Origin: CAZEIW01 sp964512305
GTDB taxonomy: Bacteria; Pseudomonadota; Gammaproteobacteria; Burkholderiales; Burkholderiaceae_F
NCBI GenBank assembly: GCA_964512305.1
Contig: CAZEIW010000115.1
Span: 1 to 53,853, forward strand
Direction of reading: 5' to 3'
DNA length: 53,853 bases
How positions within the stretch are numbered: position 1 is the first letter of the stretch; every line of letters starts with the position of its first letter. This document shows positions 26,541-36,147 of the stretch, in pieces. The notes below the pieces were generated by a model. That model saw nothing but the letters and a program-made list of their open reading frames with translations. It was not told the origin of the DNA and ran no database searches. Position numbers and translations under genes: made by a program.

Positions 26541-27605
26541 ATGCTTTATCGCGAAAACGGGCAGTTCAAGACCAGCTACCGGGCCGACCAGCAGCTGTTG
26601 CCGATCGCGCAGGACCGCTGGTTCATGCTCGGGCTGCTCGGGCTGGCCTACGTCGCGCTGCCGCTGGGCGCGAGCGATTACATGTTCCGGGCGCTGATCG
26701 TGCCCTTCCTGATCCTGTCGATCGCCGCGATCGGACTGAACATCCTGGTGGGGTACTGCGGCCAGATCTCGCTCGGCACCGCCGCGTTCATGGGTGTGGG
26801 CGCGTACGCGGCATACAACCTGGCCGTGCGCCTGCCGGGGCTCAACTTCCTGGTCGTGCTGGCGCTCGCGGGTCTCGCCGCCGCCATGGTCGGCCTGGCC
26901 TTCGGCGTGCCCAGCCTGCGGATCAAGGGACTGTACCTGGCGGTGGCGACGCTTGCGGCGCAGTTCTTCCTCGAGTGGATGTTCGCGCACGTCAAGTGGC
27001 TGACCAACGACTCGACGTCGGGGTCGGTATCGACGGCGACGATCCAGCTGTTCGGCATCGCGCTCGAGTCCCCGCGCCGCAAGTACCTCTTCGTGCTCAC
27101 GGTGGCCTGCGTGCTGGCGCTGATGGCGAAGAACCTGGTCCGCTCGCACGCCGGCCGCGCGTGGATGGCCACGCGCGACATGGACGTCGCGGCCGAGGTG
27201 ATCGGCATCCGGCCGCTGCACGCGAAGCTCTCGGCCTTCGCGGTCGGCTCGTTCTACGCCGGCATCGCCGGGGCGCTGTGGGGTTTCGTCCACCTCGGCG
27301 CCTGGGAACCGGGCGCGTTCGGCGTCGAGCTTTCGCTCAACCTGCTCTTCATGGTGATCATCGGCGGCATGGGATCGATACTGGGCAGCTTCTTCGGCGC
27401 GGCTTTCATCGTGATCCTCCCGCTGCTGCTCAACCAGGTGCCGCTGTGGATCGGCATCCCGATGTCGACCGCGTTGCAGTCGAACCTGGAGTCGATCATC
27501 TTCGGCGTGTTGATCGTATTGTTCCTGATCGCCGAGCCGCACGGGCTGGCCCGCCTGTGGGCGATCGGCAAGCAGAAGCTGCGCCTGTGGCCGTTTCCGC
27601 ACTGA
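26541..27605 (+). CDS. livM: LIV/HAAT-type ABC transporter permease LivM
   Basis: A 354-residue permease that pairs with LivH. It carries NILVGYCGQISLGTAAFMGVGAY, the LivM hallmark, and the loop RAWMATRDMDVAAEVIGIRPLHAKLSAF, with C-terminal GGMGSILGSFFGAAFIV. The N-terminus (LYRENGQFKTSYRADQQLLP) is a hydrophilic leader seen in LivM proteins from this type of cluster. The ATG follows GGAGCGAAG, a reasonable ribosome site. Confidence 0.95.
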   Translation: MLYRENGQFKTSYRADQQLLPIAQDRWFMLGLLGLAYVALPLGASDYMFRALIVPFLILSIAAIGLNILVGYCGQISLGTAAFMGVGAYAAYNLAVRLPGLNFLVVLALAGLAAAMVGLAFGVPSLRIKGLYLAVATLAAQFFLEWMFAHVKWLTNDSTSGSVSTATIQLFGIALESPRRKYLFVLTVACVLALMAKNLVRSHAGRAWMATRDMDVAAEVIGIRPLHAKLSAFAVGSFYAGIAGALWGFVHLGAWEPGAFGVELSLNLLFMVIIGGMGSILGSFFGAAFIVILPLLLNQVPLWIGIPMSTALQSNLESIIFGVLIVLFLIAEPHGLARLWAIGKQKLRLWPFPH

Positions 27606-27646
27606 AGCAGCCGGCATTCGTTCCAGCATCACTCAAGGAGGGTTCG

Positions 27647-28984
27647 ATGAAACAGAACACGGTCGCAAACGCAGTCCTGCTGGCGGCAGCCGTCGCCGCC
27701 GGCGTCGCGCTTTCGGTGCCGCCGCCCGCCGCGGCGCAGGACAAGGAGCAGTTCATCCCGCTGCTCGTCTACCGCACCGGGCCTTACGCTCCCAACGGCA
27801 CGCCGTTTGCCGACGGCAAGCAGGACTACCTGAAGCTGATCAACGCCCGCGACGGCGGGATCAACGGGGTCAAGCTGACCTACGAGGAGTGCGAAACCGG
27901 CTACGCGACCGACCGCGGCGTCGAGTGCTACGAGCGCCTGAAGGCGAAGGGGCCGACCGGGGCGACCGCGTTCGAGCCGCTGTCCACCGGCATCACGTAC
28001 GCGCTGACCGAGCGCGCGCCGGCCGACAAGATCCCGCTGATCACGCTGGGCTATGGACGAGCCGATTCGCAGGACGGTGCCGTGTTCAAGTGGAACTTCC
28101 CGCTGATGGGCACCTACTGGACCGGAGCCGACGTGCTGATCCAGCACATCGCCAAGCTCGAGGGCGGCCTCGACAAGCTCAAGGGCAAGAAGATCGCGCT
28201 CGTGTACCACGACTCGCCCTACGGCAAGGAGCCCATTCCGCTGCTGGAGGAGCGCGCGAAGATCAACGGCTTCGAGCTGATCAAGATCCCGGTCACCCCG
28301 CCGGGTGTCGAGCAGAAGTCGGTCTGGCTGCAGGTACGGCAGCAACGTCCGGACTATGTGCTGCTGTGGGGCTGGGGCGTGATGAACTCGACCGCGCTCA
28401 AGGAGGCCGAGGCGACCGGCTACCCCCGCGACCACATGTACGGGGTCTGGTGGTCCGGCGCCGAGCCCGACACCAAGGACGTCGGCGAGGGCGCCAAGGG
28501 CTATCACGCGCTGGCGCTGCAGCACAGCGCGGGACTGGCGAAGGTGCACGAGGACATCTTCAAGTACGTCTACGACAAGGAAAACGGGACCGGGCCGCGC
28601 ACCGAGGTGGGCAGCGTGCTCTACACGCGCGGCGTCTTGAGCTCGATGCTGGTGGTCGAGGCCATCCGGCGCGCGCAGGAGCATTTCGGCAAGGGCAAGG
28701 CGATGACCGGCGAGCAGGTCCGCTGGGGTCTCGAGAACCTCGATCTCGATCAGAAGAAGCTCGACGCGTTGGGCTTCGCCGGCGTGCTGCGCCCGATCGC
28801 CACCTCGTGTTCCGACCACCTGGGCGCGCGGTGGGCGCGCATCGAGACCTGGGACGGCGCGAAGTGGGCGATCAGCTCGGACTGGTACACGGCCGATGAG
28901 AAGATCATCGAGCCGATGGCCAGGCACTCCGCGGAGGCGTATGCGGCCGAGAAGAAGCTGACGCCTCAGGACTGCAAGAGCTGA
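27647..28984 (+). CDS. LIV/HAAT-type ABC transporter substrate-binding protein
   Basis: A 445-residue periplasmic binding protein (type I fold, Peripla_BP_6) with a Sec signal ending AAAQD. It opens with IPLLVYRTGPYAPNGTPFADGKQDYLKLINARDGGING and contains CETGYATDRGVECYERLK, features of binding proteins for aromatic or other non-amino-acid carboxylates rather than LivK for leucine. The ribosome site AAGGAGG is the strongest in the cluster, fitting high expression. It sits between livM and livF, and the flanking CoA ligases suggest the cargo is an organic acid. Confidence 0.92.
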   Translation: MKQNTVANAVLLAAAVAAGVALSVPPPAAAQDKEQFIPLLVYRTGPYAPNGTPFADGKQDYLKLINARDGGINGVKLTYEECETGYATDRGVECYERLKAKGPTGATAFEPLSTGITYALTERAPADKIPLITLGYGRADSQDGAVFKWNFPLMGTYWTGADVLIQHIAKLEGGLDKLKGKKIALVYHDSPYGKEPIPLLEERAKINGFELIKIPVTPPGVEQKSVWLQVRQQRPDYVLLWGWGVMNSTALKEAEATGYPRDHMYGVWWSGAEPDTKDVGEGAKGYHALALQHSAGLAKVHEDIFKYVYDKENGTGPRTEVGSVLYTRGVLSSMLVVEAIRRAQEHFGKGKAMTGEQVRWGLENLDLDQKKLDALGFAGVLRPIATSCSDHLGARWARIETWDGAKWAISSDWYTADEKIIEPMARHSAEAYAAEKKLTPQDCKS

Positions 28985-29016
28985 GTCCGCGGCCGGCAGC
29001 CTTTTCGGCGCTCTCC

Positions 29017-29859
29017 ATGCAGGCCCGCCTCGAACCCGCGCGCGCCGAACCGGCGCCGCGAGCGCTGCTCGCGGTGAGCGGGATCGAGGTCATCTACAAC
29101 CGGGTGATCCTCGTGTTGAAGGGCGTGTCGCTGGAGGTGCCGGAAGGCGGCATCGTCGCCCTGCTCGGCGCCAACGGCGCCGGCAAGACGACGACCCTGC
29201 GGGCGGTGTCGAACCTGCTGCGCGCCGAGCGCGGCGAGGTCACGAAGGGCGGCATCGAGTTCCGGGGCGAGCGCGTCGAGCGCCTGAGCGCGTACGAGCT
29301 GGTGCGGCGCGGCGTGATCCAGGTGATGGAAGGCCGGCGCTGCTTCGCGCACCTCACGGTCGAGGAGAACCTGCTCGCCGGCGCGTACGCGCGTCGGCCG
29401 CGGCGCGCGCAGCTGCTGGCCGATCTGGAGCGCGTGTACGAGTACTTTCCACGGCTGAAGGCCCGGCGCGACAGCCAGGCCGGCTATACCTCGGGCGGCG
29501 AGCAGCAGATGACGGCGATCGGCCGGGCGCTGATGGCGCGCCCGACGATGATCCTGCTCGACGAGCCGTCGATGGGGCTGGCGCCGCAGGTCGTGGAGGA
29601 GATCTTCGCCATCGTCGCCTCGTTGAACGGCCGCGAGAAGGTCTCGTTCCTGCTCGCCGAGCAGAACACGCGCATCGCGCTGCGCCATGCGCAGTACGGC
29701 TACATCCTGGAAAGCGGGCGCGTGGTGCTCGACGGGCCGGCACAGGAGCTCGCGGCCAACGAGGACGTCAAGGAGTTCTACCTCGGGCTTTCGCAACAGG
29801 GGCGGCGCAGCTTCCGCGAGACGAAGTTCTACCGGCGCCGCAAACGGTGGCTTGCATGA
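29017..29859 (+). CDS. livF: LIV/HAAT-type ABC transporter ATPase LivF
   Basis: A 280-residue ATPase with Walker A GANGAGKTT, the LivF block VIQVMEGRRCFAHLTVEENL, signature TSGGEQQMTAIGRALMARP and Walker B LLDEPSMGLAP. It has longer ends than typical LivF: about 20 N-terminal residues rich in Ala/Pro/Arg and a C-terminal tail with a FYLGLSQQGRRSFRETKFYRR segment. The stop overlaps the start of the following ligase gene by four bases. Confidence 0.95.
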   Translation: MQARLEPARAEPAPRALLAVSGIEVIYNRVILVLKGVSLEVPEGGIVALLGANGAGKTTTLRAVSNLLRAERGEVTKGGIEFRGERVERLSAYELVRRGVIQVMEGRRCFAHLTVEENLLAGAYARRPRRAQLLADLERVYEYFPRLKARRDSQAGYTSGGEQQMTAIGRALMARPTMILLDEPSMGLAPQVVEEIFAIVASLNGREKVSFLLAEQNTRIALRHAQYGYILESGRVVLDGPAQELAANEDVKEFYLGLSQQGRRSFRETKFYRRRKRWLA

Positions 29860-31094
29860 GCGCGGAACACTTCGATGCCCTGGAAACGCGCGACCCCGGC
29901 GAACGCGAGCGCGACCTTGCCGGGCGCCTGCCGGCGCTGCTGCAGGCGGCGCTGCGGGCGCCGGGCTGGCGGCGCCATCTGGGCGCGGTCGACGCGCGCG
30001 CGATCGACTCGCGCGCCGCGCTCGCGCGGCTGCCGGTGCTGCGCAAGTCCGAGCTGATCGGCCTGCAGCGGAGCGACCCGCCGCTGGCCGGTTTCGATCC
30101 CGCCCCGCCGTCCGCCTGCGGCCGGATGTTCGCGTCGCCCGGCCCGATCTACGAGTCCGAGACCCGCAACGAGGACGCGTGGCGCGCCGCGCGGGCGCTG
30201 TTCGCGGCCGGTCTGCGACGCGGCGACCTGGTCCTGAACACCTTCTCGTACCATTGGACACCGGGCGGATTCATTCTCGATTCGGGAGCGCGCGCCCTCG
30301 GCTGCACCGTCATCCCCGCCGGGCCGGGCAACACGCCGCAGCAGCTGGACGCGATCGAGCACTTGCGGCCGAACGCCTACTGCGGCACCCCCGATTACCT
30401 GAAGATCGTTCTCGATGCCGCGCAGGCCGGCGGCCGCGGCGCGTCCTCGCTGCGCAAGGCCTCGGTCTCCGGCGCGGCGTTCCCCGCCTCGCTGCAGAGC
30501 GAGTTGCGCGCGCGCGGCATCGAGGCCTACCAGTGCTACGCGACCGCCGATGTCGGGATCGTGGCCTACGAATCGCCGGCCCGCGAAGGCTTGATCGTCA
30601 ACGAGGACGTGCTGCTCGAGATCGTGCGCCCGGGGTCGGGGGAGCCGCTTGCCGACGGCGAGGTGGGCGAAGTGGTCGTCACCTCGTTCGACCCGGATCG
30701 GCCGTGGATTCGCCTTGCTCTGGGGGACCTCTCCGCCATATCCGCCGGCCGGTCGTCCTGCGGCCGGACCAACGTCCGGATCCGCGGCTGGCTCGGGCGC
30801 GCCGATCAGACCGCCAAGGTCAAGGGCATGTTCGTGCGTCCCGAGCAGATCGCGCGGATCGCCGCGGCGCACCCGGGTCTCGGGCGCTTGCGCCTGGTCG
30901 TCACGCGCAGCGGCGAGACCGACGCGATGACGCTGTACGCCGAGTCGGCGTCGCCCGATGCCGCTCTGGCGAGGGCGATCGAAGCGACCCTGCATGAGAG
31001 CACCCGCCTGTCGGGGCAGGTGCAGCTGGTCGCTCCGCAAGCGCTGCCGAACGACGGCAAGGTGATCGAGGACCGGCGCGCGCTCCCGTCGTGA
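29856..31094 (+). CDS. PaaK-like AMP-dependent ligase with atypical P-loop
   Basis: A 412-residue member of the phenylacetate-CoA ligase-like family, coupled to livF by ATGA. Shared features are the N-terminal LPVLRKSEL, the central SVSGAAFPASL segment, CYATADVGIVAYES at the A5 position and the C-terminal half with GRADQTAKVKGMFVRPEQI (A8 hinge and lid). The usual Ser/Thr/Gly-rich P-loop after the N-terminal helix is absent; the equivalent stretch reads MFASPGPIYE. It may therefore bind ATP differently or act on a pre-activated acid. Likely partner of the LIV importer. Confidence 0.88.
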   Translation: MSAEHFDALETRDPGERERDLAGRLPALLQAALRAPGWRRHLGAVDARAIDSRAALARLPVLRKSELIGLQRSDPPLAGFDPAPPSACGRMFASPGPIYESETRNEDAWRAARALFAAGLRRGDLVLNTFSYHWTPGGFILDSGARALGCTVIPAGPGNTPQQLDAIEHLRPNAYCGTPDYLKIVLDAAQAGGRGASSLRKASVSGAAFPASLQSELRARGIEAYQCYATADVGIVAYESPAREGLIVNEDVLLEIVRPGSGEPLADGEVGEVVVTSFDPDRPWIRLALGDLSAISAGRSSCGRTNVRIRGWLGRADQTAKVKGMFVRPEQIARIAAAHPGLGRLRLVVTRSGETDAMTLYAESASPDAALARAIEATLHESTRLSGQVQLVAPQALPNDGKVIEDRRALPS

Positions 31095-31127
31095 GCGCCT
31101 CGACGGGAGGCGGGGGCGCGCGACGGT

Positions 31128-31709
31128 CTAGGTGGTCTTGCGCTCGGCCTGTCGCGCGCTCTTGGCGACCGGGCCATGCCGCTCCGCGGCGCTCTTTGGC
31201 GTCGCAGCCTTGGCGCTCCTGGGCGTCGCCGACTTCGCGGTCCTGGCCGCCGGCGCCACCGTCTTGGCGACCACCGCAGGGACCTTGGCGGCTTCCTCCT
31301 TGATCGCCCATAGCTTCAGCAGGTCGCTCTGGGTCGGAATCGTCCCCTGCGAAGCCCGCGTACGGCGCGCGGCGACCGAGTCGCGGACGATCTTCTCGAC
31401 GACGTCGAGCGGCAGGCGGTTCAGGTCCGAGAACTTGATGTAACTGCGCGTGGTATTGACCCCGGGAAGCGCATCCTTGTGCTTGACGACGACGTCCTGT
31501 TCGGCGACGTACAGCGACATGTGCCGCCGGCCCGATTCCAGGGCGAACAGGGGACCATCCAGTTCGTAGAAGGCCAGACCGTAGCGCATGCTTTCGCGCA
31601 CACCTCGCGCGGAGCGGCGGATCATGCTGCATACCCTTGCCATGGCGACCCGGCGATCCGGCGGCAGATCTCGCAAGTAGGCGCCTACCGTCGTCGCTGT
31701 CAGATTCAT
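31128..31709 (-). CDS. DUF1801 (YdhG-like) domain protein with basic tail
   Basis: A 193-residue cytoplasmic protein. Residues 1-120 match the DUF1801 fold: VGAYLRDLPPDRR, MRYGLAFYELDG and the terminal KFSDLNRLPLDVVEKIV. From about residue 130 the chain is an Ala/Lys/Arg/Ser-rich low-complexity tail resembling those of histone-like or DNA-binding proteins. The start is backed by a GGAGG ribosome site. It converges with the PaaK-like gene. Function unknown. Confidence 0.85.
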   Translation of the reverse strand: MNLTATTVGAYLRDLPPDRRVAMARVCSMIRRSARGVRESMRYGLAFYELDGPLFALESGRRHMSLYVAEQDVVVKHKDALPGVNTTRSYIKFSDLNRLPLDVVEKIVRDSVAARRTRASQGTIPTQSDLLKLWAIKEEAAKVPAVVAKTVAPAARTAKSATPRSAKAATPKSAAERHGPVAKSARQAERKTT

Positions 31710-32161
31710 GCCCTTGCCTCCGGCTTTCCGCGTCCGAACACGCTATTTTAGCTGACGGTGGCCGCTCGCTTCGCACTGGCCGTACAGCCGCCCCACCGCC
31801 TCCGGAAATCCGAGGGGTTGCGCCCCGGAACGCGTAAATTTCGCGACCTCGGCTTCGGGCGCCGCAAGGGGGTCATCATCCGTCCGGCCGAGGGTGGGTA
31901 CCCTTGCGTCGACACGCCGATCCCAGCGGGTCATCGACTCCCCACACGCGCGCAAGAGCGGGAAAGAGGGGTGAGTCGCACCACGTTTCGCGGATTTCCA
32001 GAGGAGAAAGTTGATATAGTGCCCACTCCAGCTCCAATCCGCGCGGACCCGCGCAGGGACGCCCGGACGGCACCCCTGACCGCCCGATCGGTGGGCAGTC
32101 TTCGCCCGCCCGAGACTCGCACGCAAGGCTTGCGCATCGGAGCAGAGCTTCAGGACGAAAC
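31710..32161. promoter_or_regulatory. 452-bp intergenic region, DUF1801 / STAS divergent promoters
   Basis: Space between divergent genes. On the minus strand TAAAAT at 31745-31750 could be the -10 of the DUF1801 gene. On the plus strand TATAGT at 32015-32020 could be a -10 for the STAS-hslVU unit, giving a leader of about 140 nt. Neither has a clear -35 and no sigma-32-type pair (CTTGAA / CCCCAT) at the right spacing was found, though HslVU is a heat-shock protease elsewhere. Confidence 0.3.
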
Positions 32162-33664
32162 GTGGTCTTCTCGTTCTTCAAGAAGGATCCGAAAGACGCC
32201 AAGGCGCGCACCGCGCGCGCGGGCAACGGACGCGCCGCGCCCTCGCGGCAGGCCGCGCACGTCGAGACCAAGTCCCTCGCGCGGCCGCTCGCCGGCCCGG
32301 TCAACCGCTCGCTGAACCGCTCGTCGTCGATGCCGACAACGAGCTTCGCGACCACCGAGAACGCGCTGCCCGATCGCGAGCTGCACCGTTCGCTTGCCCT
32401 CGCGACAGCGGCCAAGATCGATGCGATCGAATCGGAGATGGCGCGCGACTTCCTGCGCCCCCGATCGGCCGCCAACGGCGCCGAGCCCGCGGCCAACTCG
32501 GAGCTCGGCGCCGCGCGCACACCCGCACCTGCGCCGGCGGCCGCGCCCGTCGCCGCGGTGGCGCCTGCGCCCGTGCCAGAGCCGGTCGGCGACATCAGCG
32601 AAGATGCGTTCGACCCGGGAAGCGAAGTGCTGGCCGGCAGCGTCGACGCGATCGAGCTCGGTGGACCGGATGCTTCGTCCGTCCTGGACGAGACCGCGAT
32701 CCTGTTCGCCAACCGCCAGGACGACGCGGCCGAGGCCGGGCTGCGCGCGGCGCTGACGGCCGACTGCCTGGGAGCCGCGACCGAGAAGGCGTGGCTGATG
32801 CTGTTCGAGTTCCTGCAGCAGCGCGGCGACAAGGCGGGATTCGAGCAGCTGACGATGCAGTATGCGCTGCGGTTCGAGAATTCGGCGCCCGGATGGATCG
32901 ATTACGAAACGGTCGCGGGTCCCGACTCGCGCTCCGATCCGCGCACCGAAGGCCCGGCGGTCCGGCTGCCGGACTCGATCAATGCCGGCATCGTGAAGCC
33001 TCTCGAGCAGCTCAAGGCGCTCGCGATGACGCACGCGACGCTGACGCTCGACGTCTCGGCGGCGCGATCGATCGATCCCGTCGGAGCGGAGTTGCTGCTG
33101 CGCGTGTTCGCGGCCTTCAAGCGCGCAAGCCACGAACTGATCGTCCTCGGCACCGAGCAGTTGCTGATCCCGCTGCGCGCCGCGATCGAGCCCGGACGGC
33201 GCGATGCCTCCGACGCCGCCTGGATGCTGCTGCTGGAAGTCCAGCGGCTGCTCAACCGGCAGGCCGATTTCGAGGAGACCGGCATACAGTACTGCATCAC
33301 CTACGAGGTATCTCCGCCGTCGTGGGAGCCGGCGCCGTCGAACATCCGCACCGGCCCCGGCGCCGGCGTGCCGAGCCAGGGCAGGATCGATCCGCTCGAC
33401 TGGCGGGGCGAGATCGCCGGCGACGGCGAGGCGTTCTTCGGCCGCCTTGCGGTCGCCGGGCGGGCGGGGCCGCGGCTGGCCGTCGAATGCCGCCACCTGC
33501 GCCGCATGGCCTTCTCGGCCGCCACCGCGCTGCTGGGGCAGGTCGTCAAGCTGCAGCAAAGCGGGATCACGATCGAGTTCCGAAACGTGAACGTGCTGGT
33601 CGGATCGCTGTTGCAGCTGCTCGGGGTGGCCGCGGTCGCGGACGTGCACCTGCGCCGCAACTGA
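32162..33664 (+). CDS. Double STAS-domain protein upstream of hslVU
   Basis: A 500-residue cytoplasmic protein. The start is a GTG (AGGA 6-7 nt upstream). An N-terminal basic, low-complexity region of about 130 residues (KSLARPLAGPVNRSLNRSSS, then Ala/Pro repeats) precedes two alternating modules: a helical segment of the form AWLMLFEF...QYALRFENSAPGW, a STAS-like domain around residues 270-345 (THATLTLDVSAARSIDPVGAELL), a second copy of the helical segment (AWMLLLEV...QYCITYEVSPPSW), and a second STAS-like domain at the C-terminus. Such genes lie in front of hslV in many Burkholderiales. The role is unknown; STAS domains bind partners or ligands. Confidence 0.85.
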   Translation: MVFSFFKKDPKDAKARTARAGNGRAAPSRQAAHVETKSLARPLAGPVNRSLNRSSSMPTTSFATTENALPDRELHRSLALATAAKIDAIESEMARDFLRPRSAANGAEPAANSELGAARTPAPAPAAAPVAAVAPAPVPEPVGDISEDAFDPGSEVLAGSVDAIELGGPDASSVLDETAILFANRQDDAAEAGLRAALTADCLGAATEKAWLMLFEFLQQRGDKAGFEQLTMQYALRFENSAPGWIDYETVAGPDSRSDPRTEGPAVRLPDSINAGIVKPLEQLKALAMTHATLTLDVSAARSIDPVGAELLLRVFAAFKRASHELIVLGTEQLLIPLRAAIEPGRRDASDAAWMLLLEVQRLLNRQADFEETGIQYCITYEVSPPSWEPAPSNIRTGPGAGVPSQGRIDPLDWRGEIAGDGEAFFGRLAVAGRAGPRLAVECRHLRRMAFSAATALLGQVVKLQQSGITIEFRNVNVLVGSLLQLLGVAAVADVHLRRN

Positions 33665-33669
33665 TCGCC

Positions 33670-34206
33670 TTGGAACCGTTCCACGGCACGACAATCGTCT
33701 CGGCGCGGCGCGGGGCCGCGGTCGCGATGGGCGGCGACGGCCAGGTGACGCTGGGCAACATCGTCGTCAAGCAGAGCGCGCGCAAGGTCCGGCGCATCCA
33801 CAACGACCGCATCCTCGCCGGCTTCGCCGGCGCGACCGCCGACGCGTTCACGCTGTTCGAGCGTTTCGAAGCCAAGCTCGACAAGCACCAGGGCAACCTG
33901 CTGCGATCGGCGGTCGAGCTCGCCAAGGACTGGCGCACCGACCGCATCCTGCGCCGTCTCGAGGCCATGCTGGCGGTGGCCGATCGCGAAACGTCGCTGA
34001 TCATCACGGGCACCGGCGATGTGCTCGAGCCCGAGCTGGGACTGATCGCGATCGGATCCGGCGGACCGTACGCCCAGGCGGCGGCGCGGGCGCTGCTCGA
34101 GAATACCGAGCTCGCCCCCGAGCAGATCGTGCGCCAGGCCCTGAAGATCGCCGGCGACCTGTGCATCTACACGAACCAGAACCACACGGTGGAATCGATC
34201 GAGTGA
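33670..34206 (+). CDS. hslV: ATP-dependent protease peptidase subunit HslV
   Basis: Twin-ring peptidase that forms ClpYQ with HslU. The start is a TTG six bases after the STAS stop, giving MEPFHGTTIVSARRG. Removal of the short propeptide leaves Thr7 as the N-terminal nucleophile. The body carries GGDGQVTLGN and AGATADAFTLFERFE, then GSGGPYAQAAARAL. The 178-residue length is normal for HslV. No Shine-Dalgarno is obvious, so initiation probably depends on the preceding gene. Confidence 0.93.
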   Translation: MEPFHGTTIVSARRGAAVAMGGDGQVTLGNIVVKQSARKVRRIHNDRILAGFAGATADAFTLFERFEAKLDKHQGNLLRSAVELAKDWRTDRILRRLEAMLAVADRETSLIITGTGDVLEPELGLIAIGSGGPYAQAAARALLENTELAPEQIVRQALKIAGDLCIYTNQNHTVESIE

Positions 34207-34228
34207 AGCCGGGTCCCGCCTGCCAGCC

Positions 34229-35557
<1,329 letters not shown>

Positions 35558-35600
35558 CGGCGGCAGCCGCGGCCCGCCCGGCCGGCGGCGCGCGGACGCG

Positions 35601-35762
35601 ATGGCCAAGGGACTCAAGACCCGACAGAAGCTCGTCTACCGCGCCGACGGGCTGCGCCCGCGCAATCCGCTCGCGGCGCGCAAGCCTGCTGCGGGCACGC
35701 GCGGACCGGCTGCCGGGAACCTGCGCCGGCTCGCGAGGCGCCGCCTGCGCGGCGCGTCCTGA
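35601..35762 (+). CDS. Small basic protein downstream of hslU
   Basis: A 53-codon ORF, MAKGLKTRQKLVYRADG onward, rich in Arg, Lys, Ala and Pro, ending in RRLRGAS. Third-base GC is very high, as in real genes here, but that also holds for random frames in such DNA. It begins 43 bp after hslU on the same strand and lacks a strong ribosome site. The charge would fit a nucleic-acid-binding or ribosome-associated peptide. I do not recognise it. Confidence 0.4.
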   Translation: MAKGLKTRQKLVYRADGLRPRNPLAARKPAAGTRGPAAGNLRRLARRRLRGAS

Positions 35763-35803
35763 GCCGCCTCACGGCGTAGTGGCGAGCGGGCAGACGGCGG
35801 GCG

Positions 35804-36007
35804 CTAGAGCGGCGTCGCGGAGTACTTCCCCGCCTTGCCCAGCGCGTCGCGGACCTTCTCCAGCGACACGGGCGCCGCGCCGTCGAAGCTTGCCTGCGGC
35901 GGATCGAGCGTGACCTGTGCGCTGGGATCGACGGCTTTCAGGGCGCGCGCGACCCGGCTCACGCAGCCGTCGCAATGCATGCCCTCGATCCGGAACCGTT
36001 GCTGCAT
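35804..36007 (-). CDS. CopZ-like heavy-metal-associated domain protein
   Basis: A 67-residue single HMA domain with the metal-binding motif GMHCDGC near residues 9-15 and the beta-alpha-beta pattern (FRIEGMHC... VARALKAVD... VTLDPPQASF). The start at 36007 is supported by GAGGA about 6 nt upstream; a longer frame to 36082 adds residues without family similarity. Likely a cytosolic copper chaperone. No copper ATPase or regulator is nearby. The gene lies on the opposite strand between hslU and argB. Confidence 0.88.
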   Translation of the reverse strand: MQQRFRIEGMHCDGCVSRVARALKAVDPSAQVTLDPPQASFDGAAPVSLEKVRDALGKAGKYSATPL

Positions 36008-36147
36008 CGTGATCCTCGCCGGCCGCGAGTCCGGCCGTGCGTCGATGTTAGACTGCCCGGCGGCCTCGCCGTTTGAGGTCACTCAAGTGCGCCGCATGCC
36101 AAGCGGCCGCCCCGAACTTCGTCGAACACCCCGTCGAACTGCCCGTC

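Noticed and set aside
31710..32161. Possible sigma-32 heat-shock promoter in front of the STAS-hslVU unit
   Set aside because: CTTGCG and CCCCACAC occur but about 30 bp apart, not the 13-17 bp needed.
31743..32315. Short open frames within the intergenic region before the STAS gene
   Set aside because: No ribosome site or domain; they differ on each strand and extend into the start of the neighbouring gene.
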